A stretch of 25,772 nucleotides of DNA from an uncultured Thermomicrobia bacterium (GTDB lineage: Bacteria; Chloroflexota; Chloroflexia; Thermomicrobiales; JALYUS01), in the NCBI GenBank assembly GCA_937968015.1, contig CALBSO010000127.1:1-25772 (forward strand), written 5' to 3'. The translations under genes were made by a program, and so were the position numbers. Numbering within the stretch: position 1 is the stretch's first letter; each line of letters opens with the position of its first letter. The notes under the pieces are model-generated. The model saw only the letters and a list, made by a program, of their open reading frames with translations. It had not been told where the DNA came from and searched no databases. Shown in pieces: positions 1 to 6,005 of this stretch.

Positions 1-47
1 AGGGGGGGCGGACGGTCGGTGCCGGGGTCGTCACCTCCGTCAAGTAG
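1..47 (+). CDS. tuf: Elongation factor Tu, 3' end only (partial)
   Basis: Only the last 14 codons are in the window. In the frame ending at TAG 45-47 they read GGRTVGAGVVTSVK, the nearly invariant C-terminal strand of EF-Tu domain 3. EF-Tu is the GTPase that delivers aminoacyl-tRNA to the ribosome. The assignment rests on this short but diagnostic tail and on the neighbour order, since tuf followed by rpmG, a tRNA gene, secE and nusG is a common bacterial arrangement. The gene begins upstream of base 1. Confidence 0.85.
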   Translation, partial: GGRTVGAGVVTSVK

Positions 48-56
48 ATTGTAGAT

Positions 57-105
57 AGTAACAAGCGACGCAGCGAAGGTCCTTGTTACTGCTCCTGAAA
101 GGAGC
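57..105 (+). other. Two hairpins between tuf and rpmG, the second covering the rpmG ribosome site
   Basis: AGTAACAAG (57-65) is the exact inverse of CTTGTTACT (82-90), giving a 9-bp stem with a 16-nt loop. It is followed by GCTCC (91-95), TGAAA, GGAGC (101-105). The second stem contains the GGAG of the rpmG Shine-Dalgarno sequence, so translation could be tuned by its opening. The pairing is seen directly; any regulatory role is inference. No T-tract follows either hairpin, so neither looks like an intrinsic terminator. Confidence 0.4.
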
Positions 106-110
106 GGCCC

Positions 111-278
111 GTGGCAAAGAGAAAAGCAGACCGCACGGTCGTTACCCTCGAATGTACGGAGTGCAGCAACCGTAACTACACGACCGAGAAGAACAAGCGG
201 AACGATCCGCAGCGGATGGAACTGAAGAAATACTGCCCGACGCAGCGGAAAGTGACCGTCCACCGCGAGACGCGGTAG
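111..278 (+). CDS. rpmG: 50S ribosomal protein L33
   Basis: This 55-residue protein starts at GTG 111, with AAAGGAG seven bases upstream. The core NYTTEKNKRNDPQRMELKKY is typical of L33, a small protein of the large ribosomal subunit near the E site. The zinc-ribbon form normally has two CxxC pairs. Here the first is intact (CTEC, residues 15-18), but the second reads CPTQ, so one of the four zinc ligands is Gln. The protein may bind zinc weakly or not at all. The gene lies between tuf and tRNA-Trp, and its stop is followed within a few bases by a heptamer repeat array. Confidence 0.93.
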   Translation: MAKRKADRTVVTLECTECSNRNYTTEKNKRNDPQRMELKKYCPTQRKVTVHRETR

Positions 279-280
279 CG

Positions 281-335
281 GAGCAACGAGCAATGAGCAA
301 TGAGGGGAACAAGCCCATCTCATTGCTCATTGCTC
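281..335. repeat. Heptamer array (GAGCAAT/C) with a perfect 17-bp inverted copy
   Basis: GAGCAAC GAGCAAT GAGCAAT GAG runs from 281 to 304. Positions 288-304 (GAGCAATGAGCAATGAG) are exactly complementary to 319-335, with a 14-nt loop. It lies three bases after the rpmG stop and before tRNA-Trp. It could end rpmG transcription or protect its 3' end, although no U-tract follows. It is one member of the window-wide heptamer family. Confidence 0.85.
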
Positions 336-353
336 GGAACCCATTGCTTCCCC

Positions 354-383
354 TTGCGGGGAAGGCCGTTCGTGCGGTACTAT
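354..383 (+). promoter_or_regulatory. Possible promoter for tRNA-Trp/secE/nusG
   Basis: TTGCGG (354-359), an 18-bp spacer and TACTAT (378-383) resemble a sigma-70 -35/-10 pair, about 25 bases before the mature tRNA 5' end. The -35 matches consensus weakly (TTG only) and overlaps a small CCCC-TTG-CGGGG hairpin. This is sequence resemblance only. Confidence 0.3.
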
Positions 384-415
384 GTATCGGTTGTCTGCGC
401 GTCCAGACGCGGCGG

Positions 416-491
416 AGGGGTGTAGCTCAATTGGCAGAGCACCGGTCTCCAAAACCGGGGGTTGCAGGTTCAAGTCCTGTCGCCCCTGCCA
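416..491 (+). tRNA. trnW: tRNA-Trp (anticodon CCA)
   Basis: The 76-nt cloverleaf includes an encoded CCA end. The acceptor stem pairs AGGGGTG with CGCCCCT, with one G-U pair. The D stem is GCTC/GAGC. The anticodon stem is CCGGT/ACCGG with loop CTCCAAA, giving anticodon CCA. The T stem is GCAGG/CCTGT around TTCAAGT. The discriminator is G (488), the usual identity base for bacterial tRNA-Trp. Its G-CCA end is complementary to the UGGC bulge of the T-box before trpE at about 19885, so the tRNA and its probable sensor are in the same window. Confidence 0.97.
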
Positions 492-493
492 CT

Positions 494-509
494 CCCCGCG
501 AAGGCGGGG
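494..509 (+). other. GC hairpin just after tRNA-Trp
   Basis: CCCCGC (494-499), loop GAAG, GCGGGG (504-509) forms a 6-bp stem three bases after the tRNA CCA end. No T-tract follows, so it is more likely a processing or stability element between tRNA and secE than a terminator. Confidence 0.4.
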
Positions 510-634
510 ACGGCGCCGCCCACACGGGTCGCGGCAACCACGAAGATTGACGAGGAATGAGGGCGTCGCAAACCCGCCGCGCCCTTCTCAGAGCGCATAC
601 GACACGTCTGACAGCGTGCGGAATCGAGGCAACG

Positions 635-871
635 GTGGCAACAACGCGGACAACCAGAGCGACAACCAATCCCCTCGTACGGGCCTTCAGCCGGTTGCGC
701 CACGGTTCCACCGAGACGGTCAGCGAGTTGCGCAAGGTCGCCTGGCCCGATTCCCAGACGACACGCAACCTGACCTTCGTTGTCATAGGCATCTCGGCGG
801 CGATCGGCTTCCTGTTGGGCCTGACGGACTCGCTCCTCACCGCCCTGTATACATTGCTGGAAAAACTCTAA
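635..871 (+). CDS. secE: Preprotein translocase subunit SecE
   Basis: SecE clamps the SecY channel in the inner membrane. The protein has the usual short-SecE layout: a basic N-terminal region, the conserved amphipathic segment ELRKVAWPDSQTTRN, and one C-terminal membrane helix (roughly FVVIGISAAIGFLLGLTDSLL). I start it at GTG 635, five bases after GAGG, giving 78 residues, the usual size for single-span SecE. An in-frame ATG at 557 would add 26 residues of Arg/Thr-rich sequence unlike SecE, and its GAGGA sits too close to the ATG. The gene precedes nusG by 20 bases, as in most bacteria, so they are probably co-transcribed. Confidence 0.92.
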   Translation: MATTRTTRATTNPLVRAFSRLRHGSTETVSELRKVAWPDSQTTRNLTFVVIGISAAIGFLLGLTDSLLTALYTLLEKL

Positions 872-891
872 GCCGGGAGGGAGGTCGCGGT

Positions 892-1470
892 ATGGTTCGC
901 AGTTTACGCGCCCGGCTGGCCGAACGGAATGGTGTCAGCAGCGAAGCGGGGCAATGGTTCGTCGTCCATACGTACTCCGGTCACGAGGCGAAGGTCAAGA
1001 AGAACCTCGAATCGCGGATCGAGACGATGGACATGAGCGAGAAGATCTTCGAGGTGATCGTCCCGACCGAGGAAGAGATCGAGATCCACAACGGTCAGCG
1101 CCGCACGGTCAACAAGAAGGTCTATCCCGGCTACGTACTCGTCAAGATGAAGATGGACGACGACTCGTGGTACGTCGTGCGCAACACGCCGGGCGTGACG
1201 AGTTTCGTCGGTATGGGCACCAAGCCCACACCCCTGAGTGATGACGAAGTTTCGACGATCAAGAACCAGATGACGGCGGAAGCGCCGCGCGTCAAACTCA
1301 GCCTCGCCGTTGGGGACAATGTTCGCATTGTGGACGGGCCGTTCCAGGATTTCGAGGGGCGGATTGACGAGGTCAATCAGGACCGGGGGCGCGTCAAGGT
1401 ACTCGTCTCGATGTTCGGGCGAGAAACCGCAGTGGAGTTGGACTTCCTGCAAGTGGATCGCAATCTCTAG
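892..1470 (+). CDS. nusG: Transcription termination/antitermination protein NusG
   Basis: NusG binds RNA polymerase, affects pausing and Rho termination, and links transcription to translation. This 192-residue protein has the NGN domain (WFVVHTYSGHEAKVKKNLE near residue 23, then VYPGYVLVKM and VRNTPGVTSFVG) and a C-terminal KOW domain (GDNVRIVDGPFQDFEGRI, then ETAVELDF). Length is normal for the family. ATG 892 is preceded by GGGAGGGAGG with a 7-base gap. The same frame stays open far upstream through the tRNA, which is not coding. A 20-residue N-terminal tail precedes the NGN domain. Confidence 0.97.
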   Translation: MVRSLRARLAERNGVSSEAGQWFVVHTYSGHEAKVKKNLESRIETMDMSEKIFEVIVPTEEEIEIHNGQRRTVNKKVYPGYVLVKMKMDDDSWYVVRNTPGVTSFVGMGTKPTPLSDDEVSTIKNQMTAEAPRVKLSLAVGDNVRIVDGPFQDFEGRIDEVNQDRGRVKVLVSMFGRETAVELDFLQVDRNL

Positions 1471-1479
1471 AGGTTCTTC

Positions 1480-1510
1480 GGGGCCAAACGGCCCCGCTTT
1501 CGTGAAAGCG
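1480..1510 (+). other. Hairpin pair between nusG and rplK
   Basis: GGGGCC (1480-1485), AAAC, GGCCCC (1490-1495) is followed by a second stem, CGCTTT (1495-1500), CGTG, AAAGCG (1505-1510). The first stem is terminator-like, but only three Ts follow it (GCTTTC). It might attenuate transcription between nusG and the ribosomal protein genes or mark a processing site. Confidence 0.35.
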
Positions 1511-1556
1511 CACGCAACGACGCGTCGCGCGGGTGAGACAGTAGGAGGACGCCCCT

Positions 1557-1982
1557 GTGGCGAAGAAAGTACGGGCCATCGTCAAACTCCAACTCCCGGC
1601 AGGCAAAGCGACGCCCGCGCCGCCGGTCGGCCCCGCGCTCGGTCAGCACGGCGTGGCGCTCATGGAGTTCGTCAAGGCGTACAACGAGCGAACGGCGCAG
1701 CAAGTCGGCCAGATCATCCCCGTGGCGATCACCGTCTACGAGGACCGCTCGTTTACGTTCGTGACGAAGACGCCACCGGCGGGCGACCTCCTGCGGCGCG
1801 CGGCCGGCGTCGAGAAAGGCGCCGCAAATGTCAGACGCGAGACGGCGGGCAAGGTGACGCGCCAGCAGGTACGCGAGATCGCCGAACTCAAGTTGAAGGA
1901 TCTCAACGCCTACGACGTGGACAGCGCGATGCGCATGATCGAGGGCACCGCCCGCTCAATGGGCATTCAGGTCACGGAGTAA
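1557..1982 (+). CDS. rplK: 50S ribosomal protein L11
   Basis: L11 forms the base of the ribosomal stalk, binding 23S rRNA in the GTPase centre. This 141-residue protein has the N-terminal signature (VKLQLPAGKATPAPPVGPALGQHGV) and the C-terminal rRNA-binding domain (RETAGKVTRQQVREIAELKLKDLNAY, then MRMIEGTARSMGI). Length is standard. GTG 1557 follows GGAGGA with a suitable gap. The final codons GAG TAA lie inside the first GAGTAAC unit of the heptamer array that fills the spacer to rplA, so the repeat supplies the stop codon. Confidence 0.97.
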   Translation: MAKKVRAIVKLQLPAGKATPAPPVGPALGQHGVALMEFVKAYNERTAQQVGQIIPVAITVYEDRSFTFVTKTPPAGDLLRRAAGVEKGAANVRRETAGKVTRQQVREIAELKLKDLNAYDVDSAMRMIEGTARSMGIQVTE

Positions 1983-2070
1983 CGAGCAGTGAGTAACGAG
2001 TAACGAGTCAAAAGCACGACGGAATGCCACCGTTACTTTTCACTTTCTCCTCGTTACTCGCTACTGTTAT
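1977..2070. repeat. Heptamer array (GAGTAAC) with imperfect inverted copy, rplK-rplA spacer
   Basis: GAGTAAC GAGCAGT GAGTAAC GAGTAAC GAG occupies 1977-2007. On the other strand, 2026-2070 reads as degenerate heptamers (GTAGCGA, GTAACGA, GGAGAAA, GTGAAAA, GTAACGG), which can fold back on the first arm. The 7-nt period is kept even where the word has diverged. The TAA of the first unit is the rplK stop. Confidence 0.8.
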
Positions 2071-2126
2071 TGGGTGGGAGGCGCGTCAGGCGCCGCTTGG
2101 ACCACACGGTGAAGGAGTTGGTTGGT

Positions 2127-2849
2127 ATGGCACAGCGTGGGAAACGGTATCTGGAACTCGTCAAACTGGTGGATCACGATAAGAAGTATACGGTGGATGA
2201 GGCGGTCCATCTGCTCAAGGAGACGGGCAAGGCGAACTTCGATCAGACGATCGAGATCCACTTCCGCCTCGGCATTGACTCCCGCCACGCGGATCAGCAG
2301 GTGCGCGCTTCCGCGACACTGCCCTCCGGTTCGGGCAAGACGGTGCGTATCCTCGTCTTCGCGCAGGGTGACGGCGAGCGGGCCGCCCGCGAAGGGGGCG
2401 CGGATTACGCGGGAGCGGATGACCTGATTAAGCAGATCGAGGGCGGTTGGCTCGACTTCGATGTCGCGCTCGCCACGCCGGACATGATGGGCAAGGTCGG
2501 TCGCCTCGGTCGCGTGCTCGGTCGCCGTGGCCTGATGCCGAACCCGCGCAACGGCACGATCGCGGCGCCGGAAGACCTGCCCCGCGTCATCAATGAGCGA
2601 CGCGGTGGTCGCGTGGACTTCCGCAATGACCGCACGAACCTCGTCCATATTCCGATTGGCAAGACGAGTTTCACTGAGGAGCAGACCAAGGCGAACCTCC
2701 TCTCCGCCATTGACGCGGTCAATCGCGCCAAGCCGAGTGGGTCGAAGGGCACCTATATTCGCTCGATCGTCGTCGCCACGACGATGGGGCCGAGTATCCG
2801 GCTCGATGTGAACGCCGCCATCGCGGCAGCGGAAGGGGTTGCCGCCTAA
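2127..2849 (+). CDS. rplA: 50S ribosomal protein L1
   Basis: L1 forms the mobile stalk near the E site and in many bacteria represses its own operon. This 240-residue product has the L1 landmarks: an N-terminal helix ending KYTVDEAVHLLKET, the HFRLGIDSRHADQQVRAS strand, the LGRRGLMPNPRNGTI loop that binds 23S rRNA and mRNA, and the C-terminal SKGTYIRSIVVATTMGPSIRLD. ATG 2127 follows AAGGAG by nine bases. In-frame GTG 2109 and TTG codons upstream lack a ribosome site. A possible rplJ promoter overlaps its 3' end. Confidence 0.97.
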   Translation: MAQRGKRYLELVKLVDHDKKYTVDEAVHLLKETGKANFDQTIEIHFRLGIDSRHADQQVRASATLPSGSGKTVRILVFAQGDGERAAREGGADYAGADDLIKQIEGGWLDFDVALATPDMMGKVGRLGRVLGRRGLMPNPRNGTIAAPEDLPRVINERRGGRVDFRNDRTNLVHIPIGKTSFTEEQTKANLLSAIDAVNRAKPSGSKGTYIRSIVVATTMGPSIRLDVNAAIAAAEGVAA

Positions 2850-2867
2850 GCGGCGATTCGGTACACT
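2839..2867 (+). promoter_or_regulatory. Possible rplJL promoter
   Basis: TTGCCG (2839-2844), exactly 17 bp, then TACACT (2862-2867); each hexamer matches 4 of 6 sigma-70 consensus bases. It straddles the rplA stop, just before the L10-type leader. A separate rplJ promoter after rplA is also known in E. coli. Predicted from sequence only. Confidence 0.4.
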
Positions 2868-2879
2868 GGGCACGCAGCG

Positions 2880-3060
2880 GGATTGCCCCGATGCATACAA
2901 CATCGCCGAAGACCGCTGGCGCGCTCGCGCTTAATCGCCCCCAGGGGCCACCAGCCGAGGTAGATGGGAAGAAGCAGATTCCGAACGCGCATGGCGCCTC
3001 GCGCCGTTGCCGTCGCTGTTTTGCCCCGCGCCTCGTCCGGCACGGGGCTTTTGGTTTGAT
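2880..3060 (+). promoter_or_regulatory. L10(L12) autoregulatory leader upstream of rplJ
   Basis: The rplA-rplJ spacer carries the two conserved sides of the L10-leader kink-turn: GAAGACCGCTGG (about 2908-2919) and CCAGCCGAGGT (2951-2961). GCTGG (2915-2919) pairs with CCAGC (2951-2955), and the intervening GC-rich stretch can form internal hairpins. In this known family the L10-L12 complex binds its own mRNA leader to limit rplJL expression. A terminator-like hairpin at 3023-3048 completes an attenuation arrangement. Recognition is by motif; no covariance model was run. Confidence 0.7.
3023..3057 (+). terminator. Attenuator hairpin in the rplJ leader
   Basis: GCCCCG (3023-3028) pairs with CGGGGC (3043-3048), followed at once by TTTTGGTTT. 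It lies 76 bases before the rplJ start, inside the leader, so it is best read as a conditional terminator controlled by the upstream L10-binding structure. Confidence 0.65.
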
Positions 3061-3123
3061 GATTCGGTAGCGCAGGCTACCAAGATGACTACCAAGTATG
3101 GCAACGAGAGGGGGTGAATGCAC

Positions 3124-3657
3124 ATGCCAACCGAGAAAAAGGGCGAAACGATCAGTGAATTGGAAGAGCGGATCAGCGGCTCGACCTTATTGATCCTGAC
3201 CGATTATCGCGGCCTGAGCGTGACCGACTTGCAGGGGTTGCGCGGGCAACTGCGTGGCGTCGGCGCGGAGTTTCGCATCGCGAAGAACACGCTGACCCGG
3301 ATCGCGGCAAACAATCAGGGAATCGCATCGCTCGACGCCACGCTCGAGGGGCCGACCGCGCTCGTCTTCACAGGCGATGACATCGTCGGGCCATCGAAGG
3401 TCATCAACGACTTCGCGCGCATCTCGCGTATCTTGAAGGTGAAAGGCGCGCTCCTGCAGGGGAAATCGGTCGGGGCCGGTGATGTTGAGGCGCTCGCCAC
3501 GATGCCGCCGAAGGAAGCGTTGATCGCGACGATCGTTGGCGCGCTCGATGCACCGGTGACGAACCTCGTCTTCGCGCTGGACTTCGCGGTCACGGAATTT
3601 ACGTCGCTGCTCGATGCACGCGTCGCACAGTTGGAGGGCGGGCAAGCCGCCGCATAG
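3124..3657 (+). CDS. rplJ: 50S ribosomal protein L10
   Basis: L10 anchors L7/L12 dimers to the ribosome to build the factor-recruiting stalk. The 177-residue protein has the conserved EERISGSTLLILTDYRGLSV and RGVGAEFRIAKNTL blocks, the LEGPTALVF strand, and a long C-terminal helix (from about residue 135) that binds L12 dimers. ATG 3124 lies nine bases after AGGGGGTGA. ATG 3118, two codons earlier, is only three bases from the same site and is less likely. rplL follows after 13 bases. Confidence 0.96.
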   Translation: MPTEKKGETISELEERISGSTLLILTDYRGLSVTDLQGLRGQLRGVGAEFRIAKNTLTRIAANNQGIASLDATLEGPTALVFTGDDIVGPSKVINDFARISRILKVKGALLQGKSVGAGDVEALATMPPKEALIATIVGALDAPVTNLVFALDFAVTEFTSLLDARVAQLEGGQAAA

Positions 3658-3670
3658 GAGGGTTACAGGA

Positions 3671-4054
3671 ATGGCAGTGTCAACCGAAGAGATTATCTCG
3701 GCAATTGATGGGATGACGATCCTCGAACTGAAAACGCTCTCGGATGCCCTGAAGGAAAAGTACGGCGTCACGGCGATGGCGGCGGCCCCGGCAGCGGCGG
3801 CCCCGGCGGCCGGCGGCGCGGCGGCGGCCCCGGCCGAGGAGCAGACGGAGTTCACCGTCATGCTGACCGAGATCGGCGCGAACAAGATTCAGGTCATCAA
3901 GGCCGTCCGCGAGTTGACGAGTCTCGGCCTCAAGGAAGCCAAGGACCTCGTTGAGAGCGCGCCCGCCGCCGTCAAGGAGAACGTTACGAAGGACGAGGCC
4001 GCCGCCGCGAAGACCAAATTGGAAGAAGCCGGCGCGAAGGCGGACGTCAAGTAA
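3671..4054 (+). CDS. rplL: 50S ribosomal protein L7/L12
   Basis: L7/L12 is the flexible, multicopy stalk protein that recruits translation GTPases. The 127-residue product has the N-terminal dimerisation domain (EEIISAIDGMTILELKTLSDAL), an Ala/Pro/Gly hinge (about residues 37-56), and the globular C-terminal domain (EFTVMLTEIGANKIQVIKAVRE, then LGLKEAKDLVE). ATG 3671 follows GGAGGG by about eight bases. rpoB and rpoC, which often follow rplL, are absent here; the next gene encodes an HPP membrane protein. Confidence 0.97.
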   Translation: MAVSTEEIISAIDGMTILELKTLSDALKEKYGVTAMAAAPAAAAPAAGGAAAAPAEEQTEFTVMLTEIGANKIQVIKAVRELTSLGLKEAKDLVESAPAAVKENVTKDEAAAAKTKLEEAGAKADVK

Positions 4055-4067
4055 CCAAGTGCTGAGA

Positions 4068-4087
4068 GGGCGATTCACGAATCGCCC
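4068..4087. repeat. Palindrome GGGCGATTC-AC-GAATCGCCC after rplL
   Basis: This is a perfect 9-bp inverted repeat with a 2-base centre, 13 bases after the rplL stop, followed by CTACC. A near-identical element (GAGCGATTC-GT-GAATCGCTC, also next to CTAC) lies at 8753-8772, directly after the HEAT-repeat gene stop. Two copies at gene ends suggest a dispersed REP-like element. No T-run is present. Confidence 0.6.
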
Positions 4088-4098
4088 CTACCACATCT

Positions 4099-4126
4099 CC
4101 CCCTCTTCATCGCAATGGAGAGGGGG
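4099..4126. repeat. C-rich/G-rich hairpin upstream of the HPP gene
   Basis: CCCCCTCT (4099-4106) and AGAGGGGG (4119-4126) are exact inverse complements around a 12-base loop. The words CATCGCAATGGA recur at about 23519-23530, before the phosphatase gene, again followed by G-rich sequence, so this may be another dispersed spacer element. Confidence 0.45.
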
Positions 4127-4227
4127 CCGGGGGTGAGGATTGACGTCTCACCCCTTTTGCGTGCCGCTTCCCCGGTTGCCGTCCGCGCGTGTACGCGAGA
4201 AACTGAGACCGCACCGGCCACCACTTG

Positions 4228-4250
4228 GAGGCGAGAGGCGAGAGGCGAGA
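4228..4250 (+). repeat. Heptamer array (GAGGCGA x3) acting as ribosome-binding region
   Basis: Three exact GAGGCGA units (4228-4248) end at the A of the proposed ATG 4250 of the HPP gene. The purine-rich repeat is the only Shine-Dalgarno-like sequence before that ATG. If translation began further upstream, the repeat would be coding instead. Confidence 0.6.
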
Positions 4251-4912
4251 TGGAGAGGCAAGACGGATCGTCCGTTACCGACCTCGTCGCGGAAAACCCG
4301 GACGAAGCGCGCCGAGCGCACCACGCGCATCATCGCGGTCTTCTTATCGCGGCGATCCGGCGGCATGGCTTCCATCAGTGGCTCGCGGATCGGTTCGGCA
4401 TGCTGGGCGATGCGCTCTACAGTTTCGGCGCGTGCCTGATCGCGATGACGGTCAGCGGGATGGCCGCCTATCTCTTTCGGCAACCCCTCCTCTTTCCCAG
4501 TCTCGGCCCGACTGCCTTCCTCATCTTCGGCGCGCCAATGGCAGCGAATGCCAGCCCGCGCAATACCTGTATCGGTCATGGCGTCGCTATCGCGGTGGGA
4601 TACGGTACTCTCGCACTCTTTGGGTTGATGCACGCGCCGAATGTGCTGCAAGCGGGGGTGTCGCCCGCGCGGATCGGCGCGGCGTCGCTCTCGGTCGCGC
4701 TGACCGGCGCGGTGCTCATCCTCTGCCGCGCCCTTCATCCCCCCGCGGGCGCGACGACGCTGATCGTCAGCCTCGGCCTGCTCGGCACCTTCCACGCGAT
4801 CATGATGATCGCTCTCGGTGTCATCATCCTCACCGCGACAGGTTGGCTCATCAACCGCGCCCTCGGCGTGCCGGTGCCGCTCTGGGCGCCACCCGTCGAA
4901 AGAAGTGTATAA
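4250..4912 (+). CDS. HPP-family integral membrane protein
   Basis: This 220-residue protein has a hydrophilic His/Arg-rich N-terminus (to about residue 48), then four hydrophobic segments. It carries both HPP-family signatures: LFPSLGPTAFLIF followed by the ASPRNTCIGHG block, and ALHPPAGATTLIV, which contains the His-Pro-Pro motif. Members are small four-helix membrane proteins; some plant and cyanobacterial ones are implicated in nitrite transport, but most have no established substrate. I start at ATG 4250. The frame stays open to 4115, but that stretch covers a hairpin and low-complexity DNA. It converges on the ABC ATPase gene with an 8-base gap. Confidence 0.85.
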   Translation: MERQDGSSVTDLVAENPDEARRAHHAHHRGLLIAAIRRHGFHQWLADRFGMLGDALYSFGACLIAMTVSGMAAYLFRQPLLFPSLGPTAFLIFGAPMAANASPRNTCIGHGVAIAVGYGTLALFGLMHAPNVLQAGVSPARIGAASLSVALTGAVLILCRALHPPAGATTLIVSLGLLGTFHAIMMIALGVIILTATGWLINRALGVPVPLWAPPVERSV

Positions 4913-4920
4913 AAGCCTCG

Positions 4921-5679
4921 CTATGCCGGGACGGGCACGCGCGGCGGCAGCGGGATGACATCGGTGAAGGCGGCGAGTTCGGCGGTGGCGGAACGCGGCG
5001 TCAGGTTCAGTTCGTCCGCGCCGAGGTAGCCGTCCCGGATACGCAAAACACGGCGTGTATACGCCATGATGTCCGGTTCATGTGTGACGAAAAGAATGGT
5101 GATACCGAGTTGTGCGTTCAGTTGCTGGAAGATCTCCATTACCTCGACGGACGACCGCGAATCGAGATTGCCCGTCGGTTCATCCGCGAGGATCAGCGAG
5201 GGCGTCGTGACGATGGCGCGCGCAATTGCGACGCGTTGCTGCTGGCCGCCGGAGAGTTGATTCGGCTTGTGATCGAGCCGATCGGCGAGACCAACGGCGG
5301 TGAGGGCCGCGATCGCGCGCTCCCGTCGCTCCGCCCCTGAAACACCCGCGTAGAGCAGTGGCAGCGCGACATTGTCGAGCGCCGTCGTGCGCGCGAGCAA
5401 GTTGAACGACTGGAAGACGAAGCCAACCTTGCGATTCCGCACCCGCGCCAGCGCTGTCTCATCGAATGAGGCGACACTCTCTCCATCGAGGAAATATGAA
5501 CCGCTCGTCAGGGTATCGAGGCAGCCGATAATATTCATGAGGGTGCTCTTGCCGGAGCCAGACGGCCCCATGATCGCGCACAGTTCGCCATCCTCGACAC
5601 GAAATGAGATGCCTTTCAGCACCTGGAGTGTCATGTCGCCAGTTTGGTAATTCTTTGTGATGTCATGCAATTCGATCAT
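4921..5679 (-). CDS. ABC transporter ATP-binding protein, MacB/LolD type
   Basis: The 252-residue nucleotide-binding subunit has Walker A GPSGSGKST (38-46), Q-loop Gln90, signature LSGGQQQR (142-149), Walker B ILADE (163-167) and switch His200. VFQSFNLL and the DEPTGNLDS block place it with MacB/LolD/FtsE-type ATPases that drive MacB-like permeases in lipoprotein release, peptide or drug export. The last 35 residues (Ala/Pro-rich) extend past the usual fold. ATG 5679 follows GAGGAGG. No permease gene is adjacent: glyS lies upstream and the HPP gene converges downstream, so its membrane partner must be elsewhere or it acts with another system. Confidence 0.9.
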   Translation of the reverse strand: MIELHDITKNYQTGDMTLQVLKGISFRVEDGELCAIMGPSGSGKSTLMNIIGCLDTLTSGSYFLDGESVASFDETALARVRNRKVGFVFQSFNLLARTTALDNVALPLLYAGVSGAERRERAIAALTAVGLADRLDHKPNQLSGGQQQRVAIARAIVTTPSLILADEPTGNLDSRSSVEVMEIFQQLNAQLGITILFVTHEPDIMAYTRRVLRIRDGYLGADELNLTPRSATAELAAFTDVIPLPPRVPVPA

Positions 5680-6005
5680 CGCCGGGCCTCCTCTCGACGT
5701 GCGAGAGAACCAGCGCCGCACTACGGCGTGAATCGGGGGTCGCGGCGGGGAGAAGCCGACGCGTTACGCGTACCCGTCATTGCACCGGGCACGCCATGAT
5801 ACCAAGGGTGCATGACGCTGTTCTGGCTCCGCTTCCCATTCTACACCGACATCACGCGAAATACCAGCACGGATGTGCGGGGGTACGCCCAAGAGTCGGT
5901 TCGAGCGGATTTCAGTGCGATTGAGCCGATGGAGTTGTGGTGGCGGATTTCAACCTGCCACAGAACCTGGCAACCTGAAGCCCGCCACCACCGGGGAACA
6001 GAGGC
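5680..6005. other. Spacer between glycyl-tRNA synthetase and ABC ATPase genes; possible promoter
   Basis: I see no convincing gene in these 326 bases; the + strand frame that crosses them continues antisense through glyS. Reading toward the ABC gene, TGG-TATCAT (5804 to 5796, - strand) resembles an extended -10 box about 115 bases before the ATG, with no clear -35. Near 5956-5973 a short inverted repeat (TGCCA/TGGCA) lies 3' of glyS but lacks a T-tract. Nothing else stands out. Confidence 0.3.

Noticed and set aside
281..335. Repeat arrays considered as CRISPR
   Set aside because: Units are 7 nt with no spacers, and no cas genes are present.
382..891. N-terminal extension of the nusG frame through tRNA-Trp and secE
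   Set aside because: It crosses a tRNA gene; NusG-like sequence with a good ribosome site begins at 892.
4115..4249. Upstream extension of the HPP protein to ATG 4115
   Set aside because: It would translate part of a hairpin element and the GAGGCGA repeat; the HPP family does not need it and ATG 4250 has purine-rich upstream sequence.
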